Assembly (NCBI RefSeq): GCF_027942865.1
Contig: NC_134507.1
Span: 4,978,026 to 5,042,025, forward strand
From: Odontesthes bonariensis
Taxonomy: Eukaryota > Chordata > Actinopteri > Atheriniformes > Atherinopsidae
Length of the DNA stretch: 64,000 nt
Direction: 5' to 3'
Below are positions 26,094 to 37,067 of the stretch, in pieces (position 1 is the stretch's first letter; every line of letters starts with the position of its first letter). The translations under genes and the position numbers were made by a program. The notes under the pieces are model-generated. The model saw nothing but the letters and a program-made list of their open reading frames with translations. It had not been told where the DNA came from and made no database searches.

Positions 26094-27322
26094 TGTAGCC
26101 CGGTGGTAAAATGAGGTTACTGTAATGACTGTATGGTGGGGTTGATAAAAATCTTACACCGTTCAAGACAGAAAGAAGTATATTAAAAAAACAACCTTTT
26201 ATTTACTACTGCATAGCATTGGTGACAGCTATGAATGTTGTAGTCTTGTTTCTGAAAGAAATACAATAGTATTTTACTTTGCCTTAATATTTAAATAATA
26301 TAAAGGGTAATAGTAACTATTGAGTAATTAGTTTACTTTGTAACTAAAACGGTATGGTTATAAATCAACTAAGAGCATTATTTTATGTAAATATTGCAAT
26401 GGAAAGAAATGTTAGTGTGATCTAAGATGCACTGTGTATTTTATTTTGGTTCTGCCATGTAATTGGTGATTGAGACTGTCAGTCATGTGTTGGACTGGGG
26501 ATTGGTGGAGAGGAAAGGTGAGCAGAGAAAAACGGGAAGGGTGGAGAACGAAAACGAGATGAGGAGAAAGAGAAAAGTGAGAAACTGAGACTAAAGAAAC
26601 TGGACAAAACAGGGAGAGAACGAAATTACGAAGAAGTTGGAGGAGCTGGTGACCCGTGAGAGACGGGACGAGAGGAGGCAGAAGCAAGTAGTCCTGGCGA
26701 GCTTTGAGTTGAGCTAAGTGAGCTAGCTGTTTAGCTTCACGGGTTGGTTGCGCTCAATGGACGTCGGGAGGGAAGGACGAGTTAATTGCTACGCTCTCAA
26801 TGTTTGGAATTAATTTCAACGCTCTCAATGTTTGGAATTAATTTCAACGCTCTCAATGTTTTTTCATCTGGGATTTCTACTTCTGTTTTTTTTTTTGGTA
26901 ACAGGCCTGCAACGGTTTCACTTTCCTGGAGGTTGTGAGTAACAAACTGAATGGGTTACATTTTGTTCAGGACTGTATATTGATATAAGTGGATCTTACT
27001 TGTTGTGCCCTGGTTGGGAAAAATTGGGCATTAATATTTTATTTATCTTGCTTTATGTGAAGAGGTATTTGTTTTCTTAAATGTCAAGAGTTTTCCCAGC
27101 GATAAAGTTTATTGTGGTGACTATCCGAGTTCCTGTCACTCTTAGTTTATCTAGTTTAATAAAGTTAGGCTGAAGTATTTCGCCCAAAATTATAATGTTC
27201 TCTGGGTCATATTTGTCTTAAACTAGGTCATTGGTGCCTCACACTAATTGGGGTACCAGATTTATACCGAACCCAAGCACCCTCCATTTTAATTTTCTAC
27301 ATAAAGTGTTAGAGGTGCTACA
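26094..27322 (+). repeat. 5' LTR of the PNMA-Gag Gypsy element
   Basis: 1229 bp. It includes a 28-bp tandem repeat (ACGCTCTCAATGTTTGGAAT plus TAATTTCA) of about two and a half units at 26791-26860. A 91-codon antisense ORF at 26687-26412 is repeated exactly in the other LTR and is judged a chance frame. Confidence 0.93.
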
Positions 27323-27357
27323 TAAAGTGGTGGCCCGTACGGGGATTTGGTAGTAAA

Positions 27358-27403
<46 letters not shown>

Positions 27404-27558
27404 ATCTGACCCAGAAAAAATAAATGTAAGTTATTTTACTGTTTTAAATCAAAACAATAGTGTGTTGCAAAAAAAAAAAAAAAAAAAAAAACTTTGCTAC
27501 ACTTTGCTTAACCTAACCTAACTAAGCACTAATTCTATAGAGAGCTATAGCAAAGGTC
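27323..27558 (+). other. Element leader with candidate primer-binding site
   Basis: TGGTGGCCCGTACGGGGAT at 27328-27346, five bases after the LTR, begins with TGG as a primer site should. I could not assign the tRNA. The leader also holds A-runs at 27362-27400 and 27470-27490. Confidence 0.55.
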
Positions 27559-30500
27559 ATGGGAATGGCTCAGTTGAGGCACTGGTGTAAGGGTGAAGGT
27601 ATTGACCCAGAGTATGCCATACTGGTCAAAGATGTCCCAGAAGAGGCAGAGGTGAATTTCATTGAAGAAACTCTGCAGTCAATCAAGGCACTTGGTCGGG
27701 TTAAGGTGAGAGGTCGGATGTATGATCCACAGACTCAACGCTTAACTGTGCTATGTGAGTGTAGGCAGAAAGTCAATGCTAAAGCCTGCCCGCTGGATGT
27801 CTTACCAGAAGGCTCTGATGAGGCATGGAGAATAATTGGACCTGCCGAAGAGGAAAATGAACCACAAAACCCTGGAAATGGAAGTAACCTTTCAGCAGAC
27901 TCAGGTCAAGATCCCTCATTTAAAACATCCACCCCTGAAGCCATCATCAGAGCAGTGGGCGAAGTCCTTCAAATGACAAACATCCGGTCAAGCAGTGAGA
28001 GTAGCCCTTACAGACGTCTGCGCACTTTCTCTGGAGTGCGACCCACACCTCCAGGGGAAGAAACATTGGAGAACTGGATTGAACAAGCAAAGTTAATGAT
28101 CGAGGAGTCTGATCGACCTGAAAGAGAAATGAAAATGAGAGTCATGGAAAGTGTGAAGGGTGCAGCTTTAGAAATATTGCAAGCTGTTCGCTTCAATAAC
28201 CCTGATGCAACAGCTATGGAGTTCCTCGAAATATTGGAGAACACGTTTGGTACACCTGAAACAGGAGAAGATCTATACTTCACATTCAGACAACTGTGCC
28301 AGCAACCAAGTGAGAAACTATCCGAATTCCTGAGACGTATGGAACGAGTTCTCAATAAAGTTGTTCAAAAGGGTGGTCTGCAGTCAGCTACCGCCAATCA
28401 GGCACGTCTTGACCAGCTCATTAAAGGAGGCACTCGATCAGATCTAATGATTTTAAATCTTCGCCTGAGAGAACGCCGGCAAAATCCCCCTTCATTTGTA
28501 CAGTTGCTGAATGAAATACGGCATGAAGAGGAACACGAAGCTTCACGTCGTAGATTACACCCGACCAAAACTGTGTATGCTAAGAGCACCACCGCGGTGC
28601 CAGACAAAGAGATGAAAGATCTAATAACTGAAATACAAGGGCTCCGAACCCAAGTGAGTGAATTTACCACCTCACCACCCCTGCAAAGAGTTGCTGCTGC
28701 AACCTCAAAGCCCACGGTCAACACAATGAGCGAGACCGTAGAGGATAACGGCCTGCAAGCCTTAAAAGAAGAAGTTATAAAGCTCAGAAAGCAAGTTTCT
28801 GTCCTGTCCATTCAGCCCAGTTACAGTTCTGCTATAGTGCCACCCCACGATGAAGCCAAGTCAAATTCAGTGTCCCAAAGACCTTTCACACCAAGGGACT
28901 CGAGTGGCTTCTTCTGTTATCGGTGTGGGGAGGATGGACACTTTTCAACTAAATGCACAGCCCCCGAGAACTACCCCAAAGTAATACAGAAGTTGATACA
29001 GGCGCAAAGGAAGCCACGGACGAACCAGAAACAAAACAGCAATGCAAGACCAAAACCCACCAATGCAAATGTAAGGAGAAGCGCTATTATGGTAGAGACC
29101 AATAGTTTGCCAGAGGGATTAATTGGACCTCAGTCACTTGCCCAAGTCAAAATAAATGGCAAGCTCTGCACTGCTCTGATGGACAGTGGGTCACAAGTAA
29201 CGATCATCTTTGACAGCTGGTACTCAGAACACCTGTCACACGTCCCACTCCATCCCGTTACTGGTCTAGCCATATGGGGCCTCAGTGAATCAGGGAACAG
29301 CTACCCATACAAGGGTTACATCCATATTGATCTGGAGCTCCCTAGGCAATCAACGTCCAAAAGCCCCAAAGCAGTCCCTGTTCTGGCCTTAGTGTGTCCT
29401 GACCCACGTTGTTCTGAGACCGTACCAATCTTGGTCGGTACAAATGTCAAAGGGATTCAATCTATCAACTCGAACCCAGAAGCAAAAGGCTTAGAGTACG
29501 TCCACTCAGCCAAAGTCCAAGTGCAGGAACAAAGTTCGTTATCTGCCCATAAAGCACCGCTCACAAAAGGTATTGACGAATTACCTGTGGCTGATGTAAA
29601 GTGGACAGGGCCGGGCCCCTTAATCATTCCTGCTGGCGCAGAGTATATTGCCACTTGTAAAGCCAAAGTAAATCGAGAAGTAGGAGACAGCATATTAATA
29701 ACTGAACGTGCTGCCTCACCTGCTCTCCCACCAAGTGTACTGGTCCAGCCCACAGTACTGTTCTCTAGAATGCTAGATAAGAACAGTTTTCTGGTACTAC
29801 TGCGAAATGAGTCATTAAAGCAGACAGCTATTCCAGCGGGCACCATTATTGCTCACCTGTATGTGGCTGACATGGTGATGGATGCCCCAGGAGCGAAGGT
29901 CAATACTAATCCCCCCATAGACCCGTCTTTGTTCCACTTTGGTGATGCCACAATCAGCAAAGAATGGAAAGAAAGACTGCAGCACCAGTTGTCACAGCAT
30001 TCCAATGTGTTTTCAATTGATGAATGGGATGTAGGTTTGGCCAAGGGGGTGGAACATCGTATCCGCCTAACTGACAGTACTCCTTTCCGGGAGCGTTCTC
30101 GCCGCATTGCTCCAGCCGATTTGGATGACCTCAGGCGGCACCTTCAAGGGCTGCTTGCAGCAGGCATCATAAAGGAATCAAGAAGTCCCTACGCTTCTCC
30201 TATTGTCCTGGCCCGCAAAAAGAATGGTCAACTGCGGATGTGTATCGACTACCGAACATTAAATCGCAGAACCATCCCAGACCAGTACACGGTGCCACGG
30301 ATCAATGATGCCTTAGACTGTCTGACGGGCAGTAAGTGGTTTTCTGTATTAGACCTCCGCAGCGGCTATTATCAGATCCCTATGGCTGAAGAGGACAAGG
30401 AAAAGACAGCTTTCATATGTCCTCTGGGGTTCTACCAGTTCGAACGGATGCCTCAGGGCATAACCGGGGCTCCTGCAACATTCCAAAGGCTGATGGAGAA

Positions 30501-33447
30501 AGCGGTTGGAGACATGCATCTGCTGGAGGTCATAGTGTACCTGGACGATCTGATCGTGTTTGGCAGAACCCTGGAAGAGCATGAAGAGAGGCTGCTTAAG
30601 GTCATAGCACGCCTGGAGGAGGCTGGACTAAAGCTGTCCCTTGACAAGTGCCAGTTTTGTTGTTCACAAGTTACCTATGTGGGTCACATCGTCTCTGAGC
30701 ATGGTATTGCTACCGACCCCAAAAAAGTGGAAGCTGTAACCCAATGGAAGCAGCCAACTGATCTCTCTTCTCTGCAGTCGTTCCTTGGATTCTGTGGCTA
30801 CTATCGGCGATTCATAAAAAACTATTCCATCATCGTTCGACCCCTTACTGAACTATGCAAAGGATATCCTCCCACACAAAAGAAAAGCAAGTCTAACCAA
30901 GGGACAAGCAAAACCTACTACAGGATTAATGAGCCTTTCGGCGATCGATGGGATCAGTCGTGCAGTGAGGCATTCCAACAAATCATTTCCTGCCTCACAA
31001 ATGCACCTGTACTGGCGTTTGCTGACCCGGCCAAACCCTATACCCTCCACATAGATGCCAGTATGCAGGGTCTGGGTGCGGTCCTGAATCAAGAACACCC
31101 TGAAGGATTGAGACCTGTGGCATTTGCAAGCCGGAAGCTGAGTGCATCCGAAAAAAACTATCCTGTGCACCAGCTGGAGTTTTTGGCTCTAAAGTGGGCT
31201 GTGGTTGACAAATTCCATGACTATTTGTATGGAGCTCAGTTTAAAGTACAAACGGACAACAATCCTTTAACATATGTTCTCACAACTGCTAGGCTCAATG
31301 CGACCGGTCATCGCTGGCTCTCTGCTCTCTCCACTTACGATTTCACACTGCAGTATAGATTAGGGGCTCACAATATTGATGCTGATGCGCTATCACGAAA
31401 CCCCTTACCTACAGAAGAGAAAGACTGGCAAACTCTGCCGTCTGACAGCGTCAAAGCATTGTGTAAACAGACCAACACACCAAAAGGTTGTGACGAGACT
31501 ATCACGGTCGCAGAGTCTCTAGGAGTTTCCCCTGGAGGTATACCTGCCTGCTACGCTTATCCAGTTTGCCTCGATCTGGGTTGTTTGATGCGACTTAGCC
31601 CCGATGACATAATCCGGGCCCAGGCTGCAGACCCGGCAATCGCTCCCATTAAGCAGTCACTGTGCCAGGGTTCGCCATTCTCACCAGGGGATAACATTGT
31701 GGCTAATTTGCTAAACAGAGAGGCAAGTAAACTTGTCATCAAAGATGGTTTGCTTTACAGAAAAGTTAAGAGACCCTCAGGAGCTGAAATTCATCAGATT
31801 GTGCTCCCTAAAGAACACGTCTCCATGGTGTTAAAATCACTCCATGATGAGTCTGGGCACCTGGGAGTAGAGAAAACTGTTGGACTTGTCCGTGATAGGT
31901 TCTATTGGCCCAAGATGGGAGCTGAGGTTGAGCAATATGTAAGACACTGTGGAAGGTGTATCACTCGTAAAGCACTTCCGCAGCGAGCTGCTCCCTTAAA
32001 ACAGATAACTAGTCAAGGTCCACTCGACCTTGTGTGCATCGATTTTCTGTCACTTGAGTCGGACTCGCAGGGGTTTTCCAACATCCTTGTAGTGACCGAT
32101 CATTTTACGCGGTATGCACAAGCCTTCCCAGCTAAGGATCAAACGGCTGCCACGGTGGCAAAGATTCTTTGTGAGCGTTACTTCGTGCATTATGGACTCC
32201 CAGCACGAATACATTCGGACCAAGGGAGGGATTTTGAAAGCAGATTGATCAAAGACCTTTTGAAGATGCTCGGGATCCGTAAGTCAAGAACGACTCCCTA
32301 TCATCCACAGGGAGACCCCCAGCCCGAAAGGTTCAATCGTACACTTCTGTCGATGCTGGGGACCCTTGATCCAAAGCAAAAGAACAAGTGGAGTCAAAAG
32401 ATAAGTCAGTTGGTTCACGCCTACAACTGCACTCAAAATGAAGCAACAGGGTACTCGCCCTACTTGTTAATGTTTGGACGAGAAGCTCGGCTACCAATAG
32501 ACATTTGCTTCAGTGTGTCTGATGAAAGTTCAAAGTCCAATTCCTATCATCAGTATGTCACCAAGCTGAAGAAAGATCTCGAGAGAGCTTACAACTTGGC
32601 GACAGAGTCAGCTGACAAGAATCATACACGGAACAAGGCAGCTCACGATAAGCACGTGAAAGAACAAGTTCTGGAAAAAGGTGACAGAGTCTTACTGAAA
32701 AACTTTGGTGTCAAGGGAAAGCAAAAGCTGAAAGGCAAATGGAGACCTATGCCGTATCTGGTTGTGGATAAATTACCCAATCTTCCTGTGTACACAATTA
32801 AACCTGAACGAGGTGTGGGTCCAGAGAAGACGGTTCATAGGAATCACTTGTTGCCTATTGGCTACCTTGTGAGACTTCCATTGGATGACAGTGAGACAAA
32901 ACCCCCAGAAAGATGCATAACAAGAGCACTACCACAACGAGCAAGTGGAGCTCTGCAGTATTCCAACAATGAAGAGGAAATGTACTCAGACTCAGAGTAC
33001 GAGGAAAGATCCTTATTTCAACCAGTGGGAGTTGACTTGGATGGACTACTAACTCATCCAGAGTTGTCCAACAGGATATCCGGGATCACTACTAGTGCAA
33101 CTGAACAACCAAGACCCATCCAAGACTTGAGAGAATTGGAGCCAGTTCCTAGTACCTACTCGGACAACATTGCTGTCCCTGATCCAGCCCTTGATGATCC
33201 AGTTGGGGAAACAGACCTCAACTCGCTACGTATGCCTGCTGTAAGATCAAAGAGAATTGCCCGACCTGTAGTTCGGCTGAGCTACGATGAACTCGGCAAG
33301 CCATCTGACCAGCCGGTGACAGTCTTCAGCCATGGAGTGTTGGTGGGAAGTGGAACTTACCAGGTCCCCAGAAGCCAGTTTTGCCATACCTTCTGGTGCC
33401 ACCCCATGGCCATGTGTGAAACATGTTCTAGGTTAACTAGTCACTAA
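27559..33447 (+). CDS. Gag-Pol polyprotein with PNMA-like Gag, single ORF
   Basis: 1962 aa with no stop or frameshift. Residues 1-100 (MGMAQLRHWCKGEGI, AILVKDVPEEAE, RGRMYDPQ) resemble the RRM-like N-terminus of PNMA proteins. Residues 150-330 (RRLRTFSGVRPTPPGEE, VMESVKGAALEILQ, SEKLSEFLRRMERVLNKVV) match the PNMA capsid region. Next come a coiled-coil-like stretch (346-415) and a CCHC knuckle (Cys453, Cys456, His461, Cys466). Protease DSG is at 542-544. Reverse transcriptase has LDLRSGYYQI and YLDD at 994-997. RNase H has HIDAS at 1164. Integrase has His1429, His1434, Cys1464, Cys1467 and catalytic Asp1495, Asp1554, Glu1590 (DD35E), then a GPY/F-like region near 1690-1770 and an acidic tail. 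Gag and Pol are fused in one frame, so separation must rely on the protease. Confidence 0.96.
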   Translation: MGMAQLRHWCKGEGIDPEYAILVKDVPEEAEVNFIEETLQSIKALGRVKVRGRMYDPQTQRLTVLCECRQKVNAKACPLDVLPEGSDEAWRIIGPAEEENEPQNPGNGSNLSADSGQDPSFKTSTPEAIIRAVGEVLQMTNIRSSSESSPYRRLRTFSGVRPTPPGEETLENWIEQAKLMIEESDRPEREMKMRVMESVKGAALEILQAVRFNNPDATAMEFLEILENTFGTPETGEDLYFTFRQLCQQPSEKLSEFLRRMERVLNKVVQKGGLQSATANQARLDQLIKGGTRSDLMILNLRLRERRQNPPSFVQLLNEIRHEEEHEASRRRLHPTKTVYAKSTTAVPDKEMKDLITEIQGLRTQVSEFTTSPPLQRVAAATSKPTVNTMSETVEDNGLQALKEEVIKLRKQVSVLSIQPSYSSAIVPPHDEAKSNSVSQRPFTPRDSSGFFCYRCGEDGHFSTKCTAPENYPKVIQKLIQAQRKPRTNQKQNSNARPKPTNANVRRSAIMVETNSLPEGLIGPQSLAQVKINGKLCTALMDSGSQVTIIFDSWYSEHLSHVPLHPVTGLAIWGLSESGNSYPYKGYIHIDLELPRQSTSKSPKAVPVLALVCPDPRCSETVPILVGTNVKGIQSINSNPEAKGLEYVHSAKVQVQEQSSLSAHKAPLTKGIDELPVADVKWTGPGPLIIPAGAEYIATCKAKVNREVGDSILITERAASPALPPSVLVQPTVLFSRMLDKNSFLVLLRNESLKQTAIPAGTIIAHLYVADMVMDAPGAKVNTNPPIDPSLFHFGDATISKEWKERLQHQLSQHSNVFSIDEWDVGLAKGVEHRIRLTDSTPFRERSRRIAPADLDDLRRHLQGLLAAGIIKESRSPYASPIVLARKKNGQLRMCIDYRTLNRRTIPDQYTVPRINDALDCLTGSKWFSVLDLRSGYYQIPMAEEDKEKTAFICPLGFYQFERMPQGITGAPATFQRLMEKAVGDMHLLEVIVYLDDLIVFGRTLEEHEERLLKVIARLEEAGLKLSLDKCQFCCSQVTYVGHIVSEHGIATDPKKVEAVTQWKQPTDLSSLQSFLGFCGYYRRFIKNYSIIVRPLTELCKGYPPTQKKSKSNQGTSKTYYRINEPFGDRWDQSCSEAFQQIISCLTNAPVLAFADPAKPYTLHIDASMQGLGAVLNQEHPEGLRPVAFASRKLSASEKNYPVHQLEFLALKWAVVDKFHDYLYGAQFKVQTDNNPLTYVLTTARLNATGHRWLSALSTYDFTLQYRLGAHNIDADALSRNPLPTEEKDWQTLPSDSVKALCKQTNTPKGCDETITVAESLGVSPGGIPACYAYPVCLDLGCLMRLSPDDIIRAQAADPAIAPIKQSLCQGSPFSPGDNIVANLLNREASKLVIKDGLLYRKVKRPSGAEIHQIVLPKEHVSMVLKSLHDESGHLGVEKTVGLVRDRFYWPKMGAEVEQYVRHCGRCITRKALPQRAAPLKQITSQGPLDLVCIDFLSLESDSQGFSNILVVTDHFTRYAQAFPAKDQTAATVAKILCERYFVHYGLPARIHSDQGRDFESRLIKDLLKMLGIRKSRTTPYHPQGDPQPERFNRTLLSMLGTLDPKQKNKWSQKISQLVHAYNCTQNEATGYSPYLLMFGREARLPIDICFSVSDESSKSNSYHQYVTKLKKDLERAYNLATESADKNHTRNKAAHDKHVKEQVLEKGDRVLLKNFGVKGKQKLKGKWRPMPYLVVDKLPNLPVYTIKPERGVGPEKTVHRNHLLPIGYLVRLPLDDSETKPPERCITRALPQRASGALQYSNNEEEMYSDSEYEERSLFQPVGVDLDGLLTHPELSNRISGITTSATEQPRPIQDLRELEPVPSTYSDNIAVPDPALDDPVGETDLNSLRMPAVRSKRIARPVVRLSYDELGKPSDQPVTVFSHGVLVGSGTYQVPRSQFCHTFWCHPMAMCETCSRLTSH

Positions 33448-33502
33448 AGTTGTACTCTGTTAGTTGTCCAACTTTTGGTTTGATGAGGACATCAAAATCT
33501 TT

Positions 33503-33516
33503 TAGCAGGGGAAAGA
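33503..33516 (+). other. Polypurine tract of the PNMA-Gag Gypsy element
   Basis: AGCAGGGGAAAGA lies immediately before the 3' LTR. Confidence 0.7.
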
Positions 33517-34745
33517 TGTAGCCCGGTGGTAAAATGAGGTTACTGTAATGACTGTATGGTGGGGTTGATAAAAATCTTACACCGTTCAAGACAGAAAGAA
33601 GTATATTAAAAAAACAACCTTTTATTTACTACTGCATAGCATTGGTGACAGCTATGAATGTTGTAGTCTTGTTTCTGAAAGAAATACAATAGTATTTTAC
33701 TTTGCCTTAATATTTAAATAATATAAAGGGTAATAGTAACTATTGAGTAATTAGTTTACTTTGTAACTAAAACGGTATGGTTATAAATCAACTAAGAGCA
33801 TTATTTTATGTAAATATTGCAATGGAAAGAAATGTTAGTGTGATCTAAGATGCACTGTGTATTTTATTTTGGTTCTGCCATGTAATTGGTGATTGAGACT
33901 GTCAGTCATGTGTTGGACTGGGGATTGGTGGAGAGGAAAGGTGAGCAGAGAAAAACGGGAAGGGTGGAGAACGAAAACGAGATGAGGAGAAAGAGAAAAG
34001 TGAGAAACTGAGACTAAAGAAACTGGACAAAACAGGGAGAGAACGAAATTACGAAGAAGTTGGAGGAGCTGGTGACCCGTGAGAGACGGGACGAGAGGAG
34101 GCAGAAGCAAGTAGTCCTGGCGAGCTTTGAGTTGAGCTAAGTGAGCTAGCTGTTTAGCTTCACGGGTTGGTTGCGCTCAATGGACGTCGGGAGGGAAGGA
34201 CGAGTTAATTGCTACGCTCTCAATGTTTGGAATTAATTTCAACGCTCTCAATGTTTGGAATTAATTTCAACGCTCTCAATGTTTTTTCATCTGGGATTTC
34301 TACTTCTGTTTTTTTTTTTGGTAACAGGCCTGCAACGGTTTCACTTTCCTGGAGGTTGTGAGTAACAAACTGAATGGGTTACATTTTGTTCAGGACTGTA
34401 TATTGATATAAGTGGATCTTACTTGTTGTGCCCTGGTTGGGAAAAATTGGGCATTAATATTTTATTTATCTTGCTTTATGTGAAGAGGTATTTGTTTTCT
34501 TAAATGTCAAGAGTTTTCCCAGCGATAAAGTTTATTGTGGTGACTATCCGAGTTCCTGTCACTCTTAGTTTATCTAGTTTAATAAAGTTAGGCTGAAGTA
34601 TTTCGCCCAAAATTATAATGTTCTCTGGGTCATATTTGTCTTAAACTAGGTCATTGGTGCCTCACACTAATTGGGGTACCAGATTTATACCGAACCCAAG
34701 CACCCTCCATTTTAATTTTCTACATAAAGTGTTAGAGGTGCTACA
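33517..34745 (+). repeat. 3' LTR of the PNMA-Gag Gypsy element
   Basis: 1229 bp, apparently identical to 26094-27322, with the same 28-bp tandem array (34215-34284). Confidence 0.93.
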
Positions 34746-35670
34746 CCATTTAAGAACAGTGCCAGAGACACCCACCAGGCTTCTAAGTCTGTTTAATAAA
34801 ATGTGGTGATCTACTGTATCAAAAGCTGCACTAAGATCCAGCAGCACCAGGACTGAAAGTTTCTGTGAATCCATGTTACACCTGAGATCATTTACAATCT
34901 TTAAAAGGGCTGTCTCTGTACTGTGGGTCTTCCTAAAACCAGACTGATGTTTCTCAAAAATATTGTGTTTGTTTAAAAACTCATTTAATTGGATAAAAAC
35001 AACTTTTTCTATCATTTTACTTAAAAACGGTAAGTTGGGATACAGGTCGGTAATTATCAAGGATCTTGTGATCTAAATTGCTCTTCTTCAGAAGGGGCCT
35101 CACCACTGCAGTTTTACAGGCAGATGGGAAAACACCCGTCTGAAGAGAGCACTTTACAATATTTAAAAGCTCACACTCGAATAAACCATAAAATGTCTTT
35201 AAAAGAGATGTGGGAATGGGATCTAAAAGGCAGGTTGTTGGGTTTAGTTGGGAGAAAACTCGACCAAGCATCTTGGCATCAACCAGGACAAAACTATCCA
35301 GTGTTTCCTCAGGTAAAAACAATGCTTCAGAAATGTTAAAATCAACATTTTGTTGAGATAAAAGGCTGGATCTAATAGCATTGATCTTACTTCTGAAGTG
35401 GTCTGCAAAGTCCTTCACATGCAGCGTCTGATGCTGGGATGGAGGACTTGTTAAAATCTGTGTTTATTAAAAGATCGAATGTTTTGGAAAGGAATTTAGG
35501 ATTATTTTTGTTCTGTGTAATAAGATTTGAAAAATGGAGGGTTCTTGCCTGTTTTACTGCACTGTTGTAATTTTTTTGTTGTTCCTGAAAAATCTCTTAG
35601 TGAATAGTTAATTTTGTTTTCCTCCATTTTCTTTCTGCTCTCCTGCAGTTAGTAATTAATAAGGAGAAGC
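34746..35670 (-). mobile_element. L2 LINE, upstream part of the split copy
   Basis: On the minus strand from about 35640: linker motifs SNLITQNKNNPKFLSK, then LNPTTCLLDPIPTSLLK, HQSGFRKTHSTETALL and LVLLDLSAAFDTVDH. These are the fingers and palm start of L2 reverse transcriptase. One frameshift lies near 35040-35060, so the copy was already dead. The CCAT duplication joins it to 26093 across the Gypsy insertion with the reading continuing in sense. Confidence 0.8.
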
Positions 35671-35689
35671 TAAAACTGGTGAAATATGA

Positions 35690-36148
35690 TCTCTCCTGTT
35701 TGTTCTCATCAGAACCCTCGCTGCAGCATCTAGGATCACCTGGAGGCCAAATAATAAACAATTATAGTAATCCAATCTTGAAGTAACAAAGGCATGGACA
35801 AGTTTTACTGCATCACTTGGTTCTAGAATTCTGTTTTATAAGTGATTAAGAGAACAGATCCTGGTCCAAATCATTTCCAAGGTTCCTCTCAGTAGAACTG
35901 GAAGTTAACGTATTGCCATCTAGAATAACTATAAAACCAGACCATGTCTCCCTGAGGCTCTTAGATCCAATGACAACAATCTCAGTTTTGTCTCAAGCAG
36001 AAAAATTCAGGTTCATCAGGTCTTTATGTCTTCAAGACCTATGCTTGTAGTCTAACCAAATGATTAGTTTAATCTGGTTTCATGGATAATAATAGCCGAG
36101 CATCATCAGAATAACAATGCAAGTTTATGGCATTCTGTCCTATGATAT
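35690..36148 (-). mobile_element. Second L2-like LINE fragment, left of the BEL element
   Basis: The minus strand reads GLQVILDAAARVL and a decayed FADD-like stretch. It is more diverged than the neighbouring L2 and breaks at 36148, where the BEL/Pao element starts. The other side is at 41034-41285. Confidence 0.6.
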
Positions 36149-36618
36149 TGTTGGAGCTATTTGTTATTTTGTATATTTGTCTCACTTATTAGTTAGTTAT
36201 CTTTTGGGGGTTTAGTTTGGGGAATAAACCTTTTTTGGTTGTTTATGATATTTAGTATTGTTTGAGTTAATTTGGGTATTTAATTATGCTTTTATTCTGA
36301 AAGCACTGGGTAGCTGGGGCGCACTGGAGAGTTTACTTAGATGAGCAGGCAATCACAGGTGAGCAGGCACCTGAGGGCAAATAGGTTTTTACCAGGGCAA
36401 GAGAGGCGGCAAAGGCCATTGTCATTTGTTTGTTTGCTTGTTTTTGGAGAAATAAACCGAAAGAAACGTGGTTTTTTGCCTGGACAATGGACTCAATTAC
36501 CTGCGTAAATTCACTCCCAAGGTGTCTCAGTGGCCGTTTGATTTCATTTAGTTTATTATGGTTTTGACATCTTTTTTGTTTTTTGATTATCGACACAAGA
36601 GGACAAATAGCCACTACA
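36149..36618 (+). repeat. 5' LTR of the BEL/Pao element
   Basis: 470 bp. The sequence after it (TAAAGTAAAAACC) does not give a clear primer-binding site. Confidence 0.9.
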
Positions 36619-37067
36619 TAAAGTAAAAACCTACCCTAAAGTGAAGATTAGGAGGATGGAATCTCTGGAAGCTTGGATATTGGATTGATGGTAAATTAAA
36701 GAGGATTGCTGGATTGGAAAACGCGTCAGTTTTGGAAAGTCACTGGCCGACGGACATCGCACGAAACCACTCAACAGCATCGGTGAGCAACGGATTACAA
36801 GCAGGCTGTATTGGAAAACGGCTTAACTATTGGAGTGTTTGAATCATCGTTTCTTCTCACTGGATGTTTATTGGGATCTTTGGAAGTTTGGATGACGCGC
36901 GTGTGCTGAGCAATACTACTACTGTCACGGTAAACCACGCCTACTCTCATTCATAAAGTTATTTGATGCGGAGCCGTGTGTCACAAACGATATCCCTGTG
37001 TGTTGTGAATAGTTCAACAAAGAGTGTGGAAATTAAAGAAGACTGAAAACTATTTGATGTGGAAAAC
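36619..37067 (+). other. BEL/Pao element leader
   Basis: The untranslated leader between the 5' LTR and the ATG. It contains no ORF of note, and no primer-binding site was identified. Confidence 0.5.

Larger units (their letters stand above)
26094..34745 (+). mobile_element. Ty3/Gypsy LTR retrotransposon with PNMA-like Gag, full length
   Basis: 8652 bp. Two 1229-bp LTRs begin TGTAGCCC and end GTGCTACA, and I found no difference between them by eye. A 4-bp target duplication CCAT lies at 26090-26093 and 34746-34749. Order: 5' LTR, leader with a candidate primer site and A-rich tracts, one gag-pol ORF, purine tract, 3' LTR. No env. Identical LTRs and an unbroken 1962-codon ORF point to very recent insertion and possible activity. 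It lies inside an L2 LINE. Confidence 0.95.

Noticed and set aside
26412..26687. 91-codon antisense ORF, repeated at 33835-34110
   Set aside because: It is identical only because the two LTRs are copies. Composition is low-complexity (leucine, serine and proline), opposite to the element's sense, with no family resemblance.
26094..34745. Endogenous retrovirus
   Set aside because: No envelope ORF is present after pol, and the RT and integrase are of Ty3/Gypsy type.
36333..36614. 93-codon minus-strand ORF in both BEL LTRs
   Set aside because: An LTR frame duplicated with the LTR; no domain and antisense to the element.
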